From Pirellulaceae bacterium (lineage in GTDB: Bacteria; Planctomycetota; Planctomycetia; Pirellulales; Pirellulaceae): a DNA stretch of 36,331 nt. Position numbers and translations under genes: made by a program. The stretch covers positions 1 through 36,331 of the forward strand of contig JALOQX010000060.1 of NCBI GenBank assembly GCA_025459265.1, read 5' to 3'. The notes beneath the pieces are model-generated. The model was not told the DNA's origin and did not search any database. It saw only the letters and a program-made list of their open reading frames with translations. Shown in pieces: positions 6,967 to 13,820 of the stretch. Each line of letters begins with the position of its first letter. The stretch's first letter is position 1.

Positions 6967-7812
6967 ATGAGCGGGATTCCGGTGCTGGCGGTCGAGGGAG
7001 ACGGGATCGCCCACGCGTGGGAGAACTCGCTGATCGCACTCTACGATCGCGGCTGCGAGCTGAGCACGCAGTACGACAAGCCGGGGGATCGGCCCAGCCG
7101 CGACGCGACCATGCTGATCACCGTCCACGATCCGCTGGCCGAACCGATGATCCATCGTGACATGCCCGGCGGTCTGGAGGACCTGCAGGAATATGTGATG
7201 GAGGTCTGCGAGGGGATCAAAGACCATTGGGTGCGCGACACGCGGGATCCGCAGGACACGCGATGGGAATACACCTATCACCAGCGGCTCTTCCGCTACG
7301 ACGTGCCATCGGTAGCGGACGCGGTGGATCAGATTGAGCTCCTCTGCCGGCAGTTGGCGCAGACCGGGTATTCGCGGCGCGCCCAGGCGGTCACCTGGAA
7401 GGTGTGGGAGGATGCGCACTGTTACGACCCGGCCTGTCTGCAGAGCATCTGGTGCCGGATCACGGAACACGACGGCACGCCCCGGCTGAACATGAACGTC
7501 CGCTTTCGCAGCAACGATGCGTACAAGGCGGCGCTGATGAACATGTTCGCCCTGGTGCAGCTGCAACAGCAGATCGCCCGGCGGATCGGTGAACTCAGTG
7601 GCCGCGACCTGGCGCTGGGGCGCTATTGTCACTTGGCCGACAGCTACCACATCTACGGGTCGAACCTGGCCGAGTTCGAGGCCCGTTTTCTCGGGGCCTT
7701 GCGGACACGCGACTTCGCCGGTCGCACGCTCCGTTACGCTGACGTGCGCGATCTGATGGAGGAAGCTCGGCCGGTGATCCTGGCCAAAGTGCGGCACGCA
7801 AGTCCCGTTTAG
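6967..7812 (+). CDS. Thymidylate synthase family protein
   Basis: A 281-residue protein whose C-terminal two thirds follow the ThyA order of motifs. These are a conserved Trp strand (QAVTWKVWED), the catalytic-Cys loop (DPACLQSIWCRI, Cys157) and the phosphate-binding FRSNDAYKAALMN, where Asn sits at the ThyA PFN position that selects dUMP over dCMP. A helix of the ThyA type follows (MFALVQLQQQIARRIG), then ADSYHIYGSN for the usual D-x-H-I/L-Y. The usual PPCH is PACL, as in divergent (e.g. archaeal) members. The N-terminal 90 residues are unlike E. coli ThyA. It would make dTMP with methylene-tetrahydrofolate, but a related pyrimidine C5-modifying role is possible. The ATG at 6967 follows a GTG and lies three bases after the hemerythrin stop. 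Confidence 0.72.
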   Translation: MSGIPVLAVEGDGIAHAWENSLIALYDRGCELSTQYDKPGDRPSRDATMLITVHDPLAEPMIHRDMPGGLEDLQEYVMEVCEGIKDHWVRDTRDPQDTRWEYTYHQRLFRYDVPSVADAVDQIELLCRQLAQTGYSRRAQAVTWKVWEDAHCYDPACLQSIWCRITEHDGTPRLNMNVRFRSNDAYKAALMNMFALVQLQQQIARRIGELSGRDLALGRYCHLADSYHIYGSNLAEFEARFLGALRTRDFAGRTLRYADVRDLMEEARPVILAKVRHASPV

Positions 7813-7813
7813 T

Positions 7814-7969
7814 GGCAGCTGCGTCCCAGGCGGTGGGTGGCTGGGGACGAACGAAGTGAGCCCCCAGCGTTCGGCGTGCTCGTGGTAGGTGCGTCCCAGA
7901 CGGGTGGCTGGGGACGAACGAAGTGAGCCCCCAGCGTTCGGCGTATTACTGGTAGGTGCGTCCCAGGCG
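7814..7969 (+). repeat. Tandem copies of an interspersed palindromic repeat, including a duplicated gene end
   Basis: Two near-identical units (7814-7883 and 7884-7950) and the start of a third (7951-7969). Each unit begins with a GGTAGGTGCGTCCCAG-like block and continues with GTGGCTGGGGACGAACG... and AGTGAGCCCCCAGCGTTC. CTGGGG and CCCCAG can pair. The leading block equals the last codons of the minus-strand redoxin gene (which stops at 7946), so the gene's 3' end was copied along with the repeat. The core recurs at 30951-31025. It lies between convergent genes and may end transcription from both sides. Confidence 0.8.
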
Positions 7970-9094
7970 CCCGACGATGGCGCGCCGCAACTCCAGGACG
8001 TCCAGCGGGCCGCTGTGGCGATACACGACTTTTCCCCTGGGCGCGATCAGCACGGTGTACGGGACCGGCCCGGACCACGGCGGATCGAGGGCCTCGGCCA
8101 ACGCGTCCCGATCCGCCGAACGGAAGACGTAGTTGCGGGCGGCCACGTGGTGGCGGACCAGCAGCGCCCGAGAGTCTTCCAGCTGGTCGACGTTGTCCAG
8201 GCTGATCGTAATCAGCTCGAAGTTCCGCCCCCGATACATGCGGTTGGTCGTGACCAGCTCGGGCAGCTCCGTCACGCAGGGAATACACCAGCTGGCCCAC
8301 ACGTTCACCAGCCGGTACTTGCCCGTGTCATTGGCCGCCAGGGCTCGCACACCCTCGGCGTCGATCGGCTCAAGTGTCACTTCTTCCTGGTCCCACTGGG
8401 CCAGCGCCGCGGCGGCGTCGGCGCGCTTGTCAGACCATTTGGTCGAACAGCCGAAGGTGCGGGTCTGGGCCACCGGCACCGGTTCGCCCTGGAGCAGCGC
8501 CTCGATGGCATTGCGCGCATCGTGCGACTTGACGTCGCCTCGTTCGGAATCGTCAATCCGCCCCACATAACGCAGTTTTCGCGCACGGTCAAAAATGAAC
8601 ACGTGCGGCGTCGCCTGCACGCCGAACGCGCGCGAGACCTGCTGGCGCTCCCCATCGTAGAGATAGGGGAACGGGAACTGTTTCTCGGCCGCGCGCAGTT
8701 TCATCTCGTCCAGCGAATCGCTCAGGTCTGAATAGCCCAGTTCATCCAGTCGCACGGCTTGCGGGTCGTTGGGCGAAATCGCCACGACCTTTACCTGGCG
8801 GTCGGCATAGTCGCGGGCGAGCTGAATGATGCGGTCTTCGTAGGCCTGTGCCGTCGGGCAGTGGTTGCAGGTGAAGATCACGACCAGCACGTGGGCCGCG
8901 TCGAAATCGCTCAGCCGCACCCGGCCATCCTTCACGTCCGGCAAGTCGAAATCCGGTGCCGCGGCACCCACCGCCAGCGTCCGTACCTCCTCGGCCCCGT
9001 CCGCACGCGCCGCTCCGCACACAATCCCCACGCTCAAACAGGCCGGCAGGGCGAACGCCGCCGCCGCTCTCCAGGACACGCAACTCGGCACCAT
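7946..9094 (-). CDS. Exported protein with two thioredoxin-like (redoxin + TlpA-type) domains
   Basis: A 382-residue protein with a signal peptide (about residues 1-32, hydrophobic AAAAFALPACLSVGIVCGAA). The first domain (about 38-205) is AhpC/TSA-redoxin-like, with C76-x-x-C79 in IFTCNHCPTAQAYEDR and the cis-Pro segment ATPHVFIF. The second (about 243-382) is TlpA/ResA-like, with C270-x-x-C273 in VWASWCIPCVTELPE and a second cis-Pro segment (VPYTVLIA). It likely does periplasmic thiol-disulfide chemistry. The ATG at 9094 is chosen because GGGGAGGAGT lies directly upstream at 9101-9110; longer frames add a basic stretch before the signal peptide. It is divergent from the tiny membrane protein at 9267. 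Its 3' end overlaps a repeat. Partner proteins are unknown. Confidence 0.88.
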   Translation of the reverse strand: MVPSCVSWRAAAAFALPACLSVGIVCGAARADGAEEVRTLAVGAAAPDFDLPDVKDGRVRLSDFDAAHVLVVIFTCNHCPTAQAYEDRIIQLARDYADRQVKVVAISPNDPQAVRLDELGYSDLSDSLDEMKLRAAEKQFPFPYLYDGERQQVSRAFGVQATPHVFIFDRARKLRYVGRIDDSERGDVKSHDARNAIEALLQGEPVPVAQTRTFGCSTKWSDKRADAAAALAQWDQEEVTLEPIDAEGVRALAANDTGKYRLVNVWASWCIPCVTELPELVTTNRMYRGRNFELITISLDNVDQLEDSRALLVRHHVAARNYVFRSADRDALAEALDPPWSGPVPYTVLIAPRGKVVYRHSGPLDVLELRRAIVGRLGRTYQ

Positions 9095-9179
9095 CCGACC
9101 ACTCCTCCCCGCCAAACGGATACCCCCGCGCGCACCGGACCGGCGCCCCCGCGCACCTGTCAACCGGTCGACTGCCTGC

Positions 9180-9207
9180 CTATACTGTAGCGCCTATACT
9201 GTAGCGT
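9180..9207 (+). repeat. 14-bp tandem repeat carrying two TATACT boxes
   Basis: CTATACTGTAGCG(C/T) occurs twice back to back (9180-9193 and 9194-9207). Each copy holds TATACT, a good -10 hexamer, upstream of the small gene at 9267. No good -35 box accompanies either. TGTCAA at 9158-9163 reads TTGACA on the other strand, but without a matching -10. Confidence 0.5.
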
Positions 9208-9266
9208 GGTCCGAGAACGGGAGCGAGAACACCGCGACACAAAAGTGTGCGGGGAAGGTGAGCGAA

Positions 9267-9452
9267 ATGGACGTGTGGGTCTTTCTGGCGATCATTGCGA
9301 CCTGGTTGCTGTTGCAGCTGTGGATTTTGCCGAAACTGGGTGTGGCCACGTGAATGCGCGATTCGTGTTCCGTGAGTTCACGGGATAAGGCGTCTGGTTC
9401 CGCCGGCAGTCCGGGCGTGGATGCCACGCCACCGCCGACGGAAACCCCCTGA
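9267..9452 (+). CDS. Tiny membrane protein; candidate selenoprotein (in-frame UGA at codon 29)
   Basis: The ATG at 9267 has GGGGAAGG 8-9 bases upstream. The first 28 residues make one transmembrane helix (VWVFLAIIATWLLLQLWIL) followed by PKLGVAT, then TGA at 9351-9353. Reading through TGA, the frame stays open for 32 more codons to a second TGA (9450-9452). The residues after the UGA are MRDSCSV, so the read-through product carries U-x4-C, a redox-pair-like arrangement, and ends in a soluble Ser/Pro/Thr-rich tail. A hairpin with a GU-containing apical loop starts 14 bases after the UGA (9368-9385), where bacterial SECIS elements lie. If UGA is a plain stop, the product is a 28-residue peptide (9267-9353). 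It sits between a redoxin gene and the feo operon. No Sec machinery is in the window, so this remains inference. Confidence 0.5.
9368..9385 (+). promoter_or_regulatory. SECIS-like stem-loop after the in-frame UGA
   Basis: The segment folds as a 7-bp stem (U-A, U-G, C-G, C-G, G-C, U-A, G-C) closing the tetraloop AGUU. Counting the U of UGA as 1, the loop G and U are at 26 and 27. In the E. coli fdhF SECIS the essential loop G and U are at 23 and 24, and bacterial elements tolerate some variation. There is no T-run after it, so it is not an intrinsic terminator. No bulged U matching fdhF was identified. Confidence 0.45.
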
Positions 9453-9470
9453 GTCGGCCGGTTTGTGTTC

Positions 9471-9499
9471 TTGCGAGCGCTCAGAATCGCCGATAAGAT
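9471..9499 (+). promoter_or_regulatory. Probable promoter of the feo operon
   Basis: TTGCGA at 9471-9476, 17-bp spacer, TAAGAT at 9494-9499. The start site would be near 9506, about 95 bases before the feoA start, with a perfect palindrome right after it. Confidence 0.55.
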
Positions 9500-9514
9500 A
9501 GCGAGTAGACCGGC

Positions 9515-9529
9515 TGAGACCGCGTCTCA
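9515..9529 (+). promoter_or_regulatory. Palindromic operator candidate in the feo leader
   Basis: A perfect 6-3-6 inverted repeat, TGAGAC-CGC-GTCTCA, at about +10 to +24 from the predicted start site. The position suits a repressor. It does not look like a standard 19-bp Fur box, so the binder (a Fur or DtxR relative, or another factor) is unknown. Confidence 0.45.
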
Positions 9530-9601
9530 TCTTGTCCGCTGCAGTATCACGTGAAGTGAAGCCAGCTTACGGTGATCGATAACGTCCACGCCGCACCCGC
9601 G

Positions 9602-9829
9602 ATGCCGCTTGATCAGACTCCGCCAGGCCGGCGCGCCACGATCGTGCGACTCTCAGGGTGTCCTGAGCACGTGCGGCGACTGCAGGAGATGGGTTTGCGG
9701 CGCGGTACGACCGTGCACGTTGTGCGGAGCGGGCGGCCGTGCATTGTGCGCGTCAGCGGCAACCGGCTCTGCATCCGTTGCAGCGAGTTGCTGGGCGTGT
9801 GGGTTCAGCCGCAGGGGGCTGCCGACTAG
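9602..9829 (+). CDS. feoA: Ferrous iron transport protein FeoA
   Basis: A 75-residue SH3-like protein: GRRATIVRLSG, then LQEMGLRRGTTVHVVR, then RVSGNRLCIRCSELLGVWV, the FeoA pattern in which L-x-E-M/L-G-L-x-x-G is diagnostic. It is cytoplasmic and is thought to act with the FeoB G-domain in Fe(II) uptake. The ATG at 9602 begins ten residues before the domain; a GTG at 9572 is an alternative start. It is followed 51 bases later by feoB in the same operon. Three Cys residues (in SGCPEH and LCIRCSEL) are more than most FeoA proteins carry. Confidence 0.9.
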   Translation: MPLDQTPPGRRATIVRLSGCPEHVRRLQEMGLRRGTTVHVVRSGRPCIVRVSGNRLCIRCSELLGVWVQPQGAAD

Positions 9830-9880
9830 GGGCCTGTCCGAAGACCACGCCTTCCATCGCGTTTGGCTTTCACAACGGCC

Positions 9881-12142
9881 ATGTCCACCATACCAGCGGC
9901 TGACACGGTGACGGTTGCCCTGCTGGGCAATCCCAACACGGGCAAGTCCACACTGTTCAGCGCGCTGGTTGGCGTGGCTCAGCGCATCGGCAATTACCCG
10001 GGCGTGACCGTCGAATACTGCCTGGGTCGGATGGTCGCCGGCGGCCGGTCGCTGACGGTGATCGATCTGCCGGGCACGTACAGTCTGGCGCCTCGTTCTC
10101 CGGACGAAGTGGTGTCCGTCGACGTGCTGATGGGGCGGCGTCCTGGCGTCCCGGTGCCCGACGTGATCGCCTGTATCGTGGACGCAACGAATCTGGAACG
10201 GAACCTCTACCTGGTCAGCCAGGCGCTGGAGCTCAATCGACCGCTCGTGCTGGTGCTCAACAAGATCGACCTGGCCATGCAAGCCGGTTGGGAGATCGAC
10301 GTGGGGCGATTGAGCGAGCGGCTGGGGGTGGCGGTGGTGACCACCGAGGCACACCGCAAAGTGGGTCTGGACGACCTGCGCCGGGCATTGCTGGTGGCAG
10401 CCACGGCGCGGTTGCCCGCCGCGGCGAATCCGTTTCCGCCGGCGTTTCGTGATGAAGTCGCGGCGCTCAAGGCCGCCTGGGACGCGCGCACCGGAGGGGC
10501 GGCGCCTCGGTACCTGGTCGAACGCGCTTTGCTGGACGCGAGCTGCCCGCTGCCGGACGCACCGGAATGGGGCGGCAGCAGGCACGCCTGGGACGAGATC
10601 CAGGCGGCGCGCCAGCGCCTGGCGGCGGCCGGATGCGAAATCCCCGGGGTGGAAACGGACAGCCGGTACGCCTGGGTCGACGAACTGGTCCGGGACGTTG
10701 TCCGGCAACCCGTCGCGGAGACCTTCACGATCACGGACCGGATCGATGCCGTCGTGACGCACCCGGTGGCGGGATTGCTGGTCTTCGCCGTGTTGATGCT
10801 CGTCGTGTTCCAGTCGATCTTCACCTGGGCCCAGCCGATTCAGGCAGCGATCGAGGCGGGCGTGACGGCTGTCGGCGGCGGCGTCACGAGGATCATCCCG
10901 GCCGGCGTGCTGCAGTCGCTGCTGGCCGACGGAGTCGTGGCGGGCGTCGGGGCCGTGGTGACGTTCGTGCCCCAGATCGCGATGCTGTTTCTGTTCATCG
11001 CGATTCTGGAGGACTGCGGCTACATGGCGCGGGCCGCGTATCTGATGGACGGGCTGATGGCCCGTATCGGTCTGAGCGGCAAGTCGTTCATTCCGCTGCT
11101 GTCGTCCTTCGCCTGTGCCGTGCCGGGGATCATGGCCACGCGCGTCATCGACAACCGGCGCGATCGGCTGCTCACGATACTGGTAGCGCCCTTGATGAGT
11201 TGCAGTGCGCGGCTGCCGGTCTACACGCTGATGATCTCGGCCTTCATCCCCAGCGAAGCGTACCTGGGCGGATGGCTGGGGCTGCAAAGTGTCACGATCG
11301 TGTCCCTCTACCTGTTGGGGATCGTGGCCGCGATCCTGGTCGCGCGGCTCCTGCGCAAGACGCTGCTGCGGGGCACGCCGCCGCCCTTCATCATGGAGCT
11401 CCCCGAGTATCGGTGTCCGTCGTGGCGGATCGTCCTGCGGCGCGTGGTCGAGCAATCCTGGTCGTTCATTCACGGCGCCGGGACGCTGATTCTGGCCGTG
11501 ACGGTGATCATCTGGGCCGCCGCATATTTCCCGCGGGCAGAACATCTGGAGCAATCCGTGCGTGCGGAGTATGCCGGCGAGCTGGCGGCGTTGGAGCAGG
11601 CGTGGACCGAGCTGCGGCGGCTGCCGGCGGATCTGTCGGGCGAGGTCAGCCGGCGGGAGCAGGAACTCGCCGCGCGAGAGGCCGAGCTGGAACGCACGAT
11701 TGCCAACCATGTGGCGGGCGCGGCGATGGAGCAGAGTGTACTGGGAAGGTTGGGAAAACTGATCGCGCCCCTGGTCCGGCCGCTCGGCTGGGACTGGAAG
11801 ATCGGCTGCGCGGTCATTGCTTCCTTTCCCGCACGCGAGGTGGTGATCGGCGCGATGGGGGTGATCTATAATCTGGGTGCTGGTGAGGACGAGGCGTCGA
11901 CATCGCTCAAGGCGGAACTGGCTCAACAGACCTGGCCCGAGAGCGATCGCCCGGTGTTCACCATCCCGGTGGCGCTCTCCATCATGGTTTTTTTCGCGCT
12001 CTGTGCGCAGTGCGCTGCCACACTGGTGATCATTTACAAAGAGACCGGCAGCCGGTGGTGGCCCGTGTTCACCTTCGCCTACATGACGTGTCTGGCCTAC
12101 CTCGGCGGGCTCGTCACGTACCAGGCGGGCACGTCCTGTTGA
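9881..12142 (+). CDS. feoB: Ferrous iron transporter FeoB
   Basis: A 753-residue inner-membrane Fe(II) permease with a cytoplasmic N-terminal G-protein domain: G1 GNPNTGKS at 16-23, G3 DLPGTYSLAPRSPDE, G4 NKID. A helical GDI-like linker follows, then the polytopic core with two Gate repeats: GVGAVVTFVPQIAMLFLFIAILEDCGYMARAAYLMD, then SFACAVPGIMATR; and later SFPAREVVIGAMGVIYN. The core Cys residues in ILEDCGYMAR and SFACAVPG are present. A charged coiled segment (about residues 560-610) lies between the last helices. Length is normal for the family. The ATG at 9881 fits the domain start. Its TGA overlaps the TTG start of the next small gene. Expression is probably controlled at 9471-9529. Confidence 0.96.
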   Translation: MSTIPAADTVTVALLGNPNTGKSTLFSALVGVAQRIGNYPGVTVEYCLGRMVAGGRSLTVIDLPGTYSLAPRSPDEVVSVDVLMGRRPGVPVPDVIACIVDATNLERNLYLVSQALELNRPLVLVLNKIDLAMQAGWEIDVGRLSERLGVAVVTTEAHRKVGLDDLRRALLVAATARLPAAANPFPPAFRDEVAALKAAWDARTGGAAPRYLVERALLDASCPLPDAPEWGGSRHAWDEIQAARQRLAAAGCEIPGVETDSRYAWVDELVRDVVRQPVAETFTITDRIDAVVTHPVAGLLVFAVLMLVVFQSIFTWAQPIQAAIEAGVTAVGGGVTRIIPAGVLQSLLADGVVAGVGAVVTFVPQIAMLFLFIAILEDCGYMARAAYLMDGLMARIGLSGKSFIPLLSSFACAVPGIMATRVIDNRRDRLLTILVAPLMSCSARLPVYTLMISAFIPSEAYLGGWLGLQSVTIVSLYLLGIVAAILVARLLRKTLLRGTPPPFIMELPEYRCPSWRIVLRRVVEQSWSFIHGAGTLILAVTVIIWAAAYFPRAEHLEQSVRAEYAGELAALEQAWTELRRLPADLSGEVSRREQELAAREAELERTIANHVAGAAMEQSVLGRLGKLIAPLVRPLGWDWKIGCAVIASFPAREVVIGAMGVIYNLGAGEDEASTSLKAELAQQTWPESDRPVFTIPVALSIMVFFALCAQCAATLVIIYKETGSRWWPVFTFAYMTCLAYLGGLVTYQAGTSC

Positions 12143-12309
12143 TCCTGGCGGCCGCCGGCGGTTACGTGATGCGCCGGAGCTGGCAGACGCTGAAGGGCCG
12201 GACGTCGGGTGGCTGCCACCGCTGTTCATCGTGCGCAACATCGGCTCCGACCGTGGTGCCGCTGGCCTCGGTACGCATCCCGCCATCCGCGGAGGAACCC
12301 GAGAGTTGA
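12139..12309 (+). CDS. FeoB-associated Cys-rich membrane protein
   Basis: A 56-residue protein beginning with TTG at 12139, overlapping the feoB stop (TTGA), so probably translated by coupling. It has a short N-terminal hydrophobic segment (LILAAAGGYVM), a basic stretch (RRSWQTLKGR), then the cluster C-x-x-C-x-x-C (CHRCSSC) and a polar tail. This is the plan of the FeoB-associated Cys-rich family found 3' of feoB in many bacteria, a functional stand-in for FeoC whose Cys may bind iron. It is too short and starts too atypically to be called by a simple ATG rule. The exact start is uncertain because the anchor is short; in-frame CTG/GTC codons precede it. Confidence 0.7.
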   Translation: MILAAAGGYVMRRSWQTLKGRTSGGCHRCSSCATSAPTVVPLASVRIPPSAEEPES

Positions 12310-12452
12310 AAACCGATGCGCGGTCGACTACCGTGGTGAGATTGACTAAATGGACTTGCGTGAGTCAGGGAGTTTCCGATCCCCAGACTAAGCGTTGACA
12401 AAGCACTGGCGGCCGATTCACGCTTGTTTTTCCCTCTGCGAGGTAGGCACCT

Positions 12453-13820
12453 GTGAAGTTGATCCTGCTCCCCGCCGTCGCGGCGCGCCCGGCATGGCTC
12501 GCGCGGCGTGCCCCGCTGGCGATCCTGCTGGGGCTGGTGGCGTTGACCGCGCCGGCAGTGGCGGTCGAGAAAGTGTTCGTCCACGCGCGGATTATCCCCA
12601 TCGCGCAGGGTGAGATAGCGGACGGCATGCTGATTGTCGAAGGGACCCGAATTGTGTCGGTGGGCCCGTTTGCGCCGGACGCGATCCCCGCGGGTGCGGA
12701 AGTCATCGATGTACGCGGCAAAGTGCTGATGCCGGGCCTGATCTGCACGCACAGCCACATCGGGGGAATCGGGGCCGCCGACGGCAGCGCGCCAATCCAG
12801 CCGGGCGTAAACGTTCGAGATGGGCTGAACATTCGCGATTCGGGATTTCGCCGGGCGCTGGCCGGCGGCTTGACGACGCTCAACATCATGCCGGGCTCGG
12901 GACATTTGATCAGCGGTCAGACGGTGTACGTCAAGTTGCGGTTCGCACCGGATCCGCCCCGGACGATCGACGACCTGTTGATCCGGGACGATCGCGGCGC
13001 GCCGCTGGGCGGCCTGAAGATGGCTAACGGGACCAACTCGATCCGCAGCGCGCCGTGGCCCGGCACGCGCGGCAAATCAATGTACCTGGTCCGCGAGCAG
13101 TTCATCAAAGCGCGGGAGTACCAGGCCAAGGTGGCCCAGGCGGCCGGGGACGCGGCAAAGCTGCCGCCGCGCGACCTGCATCTTGAGACCCTGGTGGAAG
13201 CCATGCAAGGCACGCGAATCGTTCACCACCACACCCATCGGCATGACGACATCATGTCCGTCCTGCGCCTGGCGGACGAATTCCAGCTGCGCGTGGTCCT
13301 GCACCATGTGAGTGAGGCGTGGCGGGTGGCCAGCGAAATCGCACGGGCCAATGTCCCCTGCTCGATCATCCTGATCGATTCACCGGGCGGGAAGCTGGAA
13401 GCGGAGCAGATGCGGTTCGATACGGGACGCGTGCTCGAACAGGCCGGTGTGCGCGTGGCGTTCCATACCGATGACTGGATTACGGACTCGCGTGTCTTCA
13501 ACCGCATGGCCGCGCTGGGCGTGCGGGGAGGGATGTCCCGCGAGGCGGCGTTGCGGGCGCTCACGCTCTCCGGGGCTGAGATCCTCGATCTTCAGCGCTG
13601 CATCGGGTCCCTGGAGCCGGGGAAGGACGCCGACTTTGTCGTGTTGAGCGGCGATCCGCTGAGCGTCTACACGCACGTGCTGGAGACGTGGGTCGAAGGC
13701 CAGAAGGTCTTCGACCGCAATCGGCCGGAAGATCGACTTTACGCCGTCGGCGGCTTTGGCGCCAGCCACGATCAGAACCCGTATTTCTGCTGCTGCGAAC
13801 AAGGAGCTGAATCGCAATGA
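12453..13820 (+). CDS. Exported amidohydrolase, intact active site
   Basis: A 455-residue protein with a Sec signal peptide (hydrophobic LAILLGLVALTAPAVAV, residues about 22-38), then an amidohydrolase (imidazolonepropionase/dihydroorotase-like) fold. Visible ligands are H100-x-H102 in PGLICTHSHIGG, a histidine cluster H258-H264 (VHHHTHRHDD), HH in VVLHHVSE and the catalytic H338-T-D340-D (VAFHTDDW). The C-terminal sandwich motif GSLEPGKDADFVVLSGDPL is typical. Substrate unknown; it would act in the periplasm on amide or ester bonds. The GTG at 12453 gives the full signal peptide. The C-terminus is Cys-rich (YFCCCEQG). It overlaps the next gene by four bases (ATGA), pairing it with a degenerate paralogue. 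Confidence 0.88.
   Translation: MKLILLPAVAARPAWLARRAPLAILLGLVALTAPAVAVEKVFVHARIIPIAQGEIADGMLIVEGTRIVSVGPFAPDAIPAGAEVIDVRGKVLMPGLICTHSHIGGIGAADGSAPIQPGVNVRDGLNIRDSGFRRALAGGLTTLNIMPGSGHLISGQTVYVKLRFAPDPPRTIDDLLIRDDRGAPLGGLKMANGTNSIRSAPWPGTRGKSMYLVREQFIKAREYQAKVAQAAGDAAKLPPRDLHLETLVEAMQGTRIVHHHTHRHDDIMSVLRLADEFQLRVVLHHVSEAWRVASEIARANVPCSIILIDSPGGKLEAEQMRFDTGRVLEQAGVRVAFHTDDWITDSRVFNRMAALGVRGGMSREAALRALTLSGAEILDLQRCIGSLEPGKDADFVVLSGDPLSVYTHVLETWVEGQKVFDRNRPEDRLYAVGGFGASHDQNPYFCCCEQGAESQ

Noticed and set aside
7814..7969. CRISPR-like array
   Set aside because: Only two full units, no unique spacers between them, no cas genes, and the unit is part of a dispersed palindrome family.
9653..12286. An 877-codon open frame antisense to feoB
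   Set aside because: It mirrors the feoB coding frame, is rich in Arg/His/Gln/Pro with no domain, and arises from high-GC third positions. FeoB motifs on the other strand are unmistakable.
12395..12423. TTGACA before the first amidohydrolase as a promoter
   Set aside because: No acceptable -10 box at 16-19 bp (TCACGC at 17).
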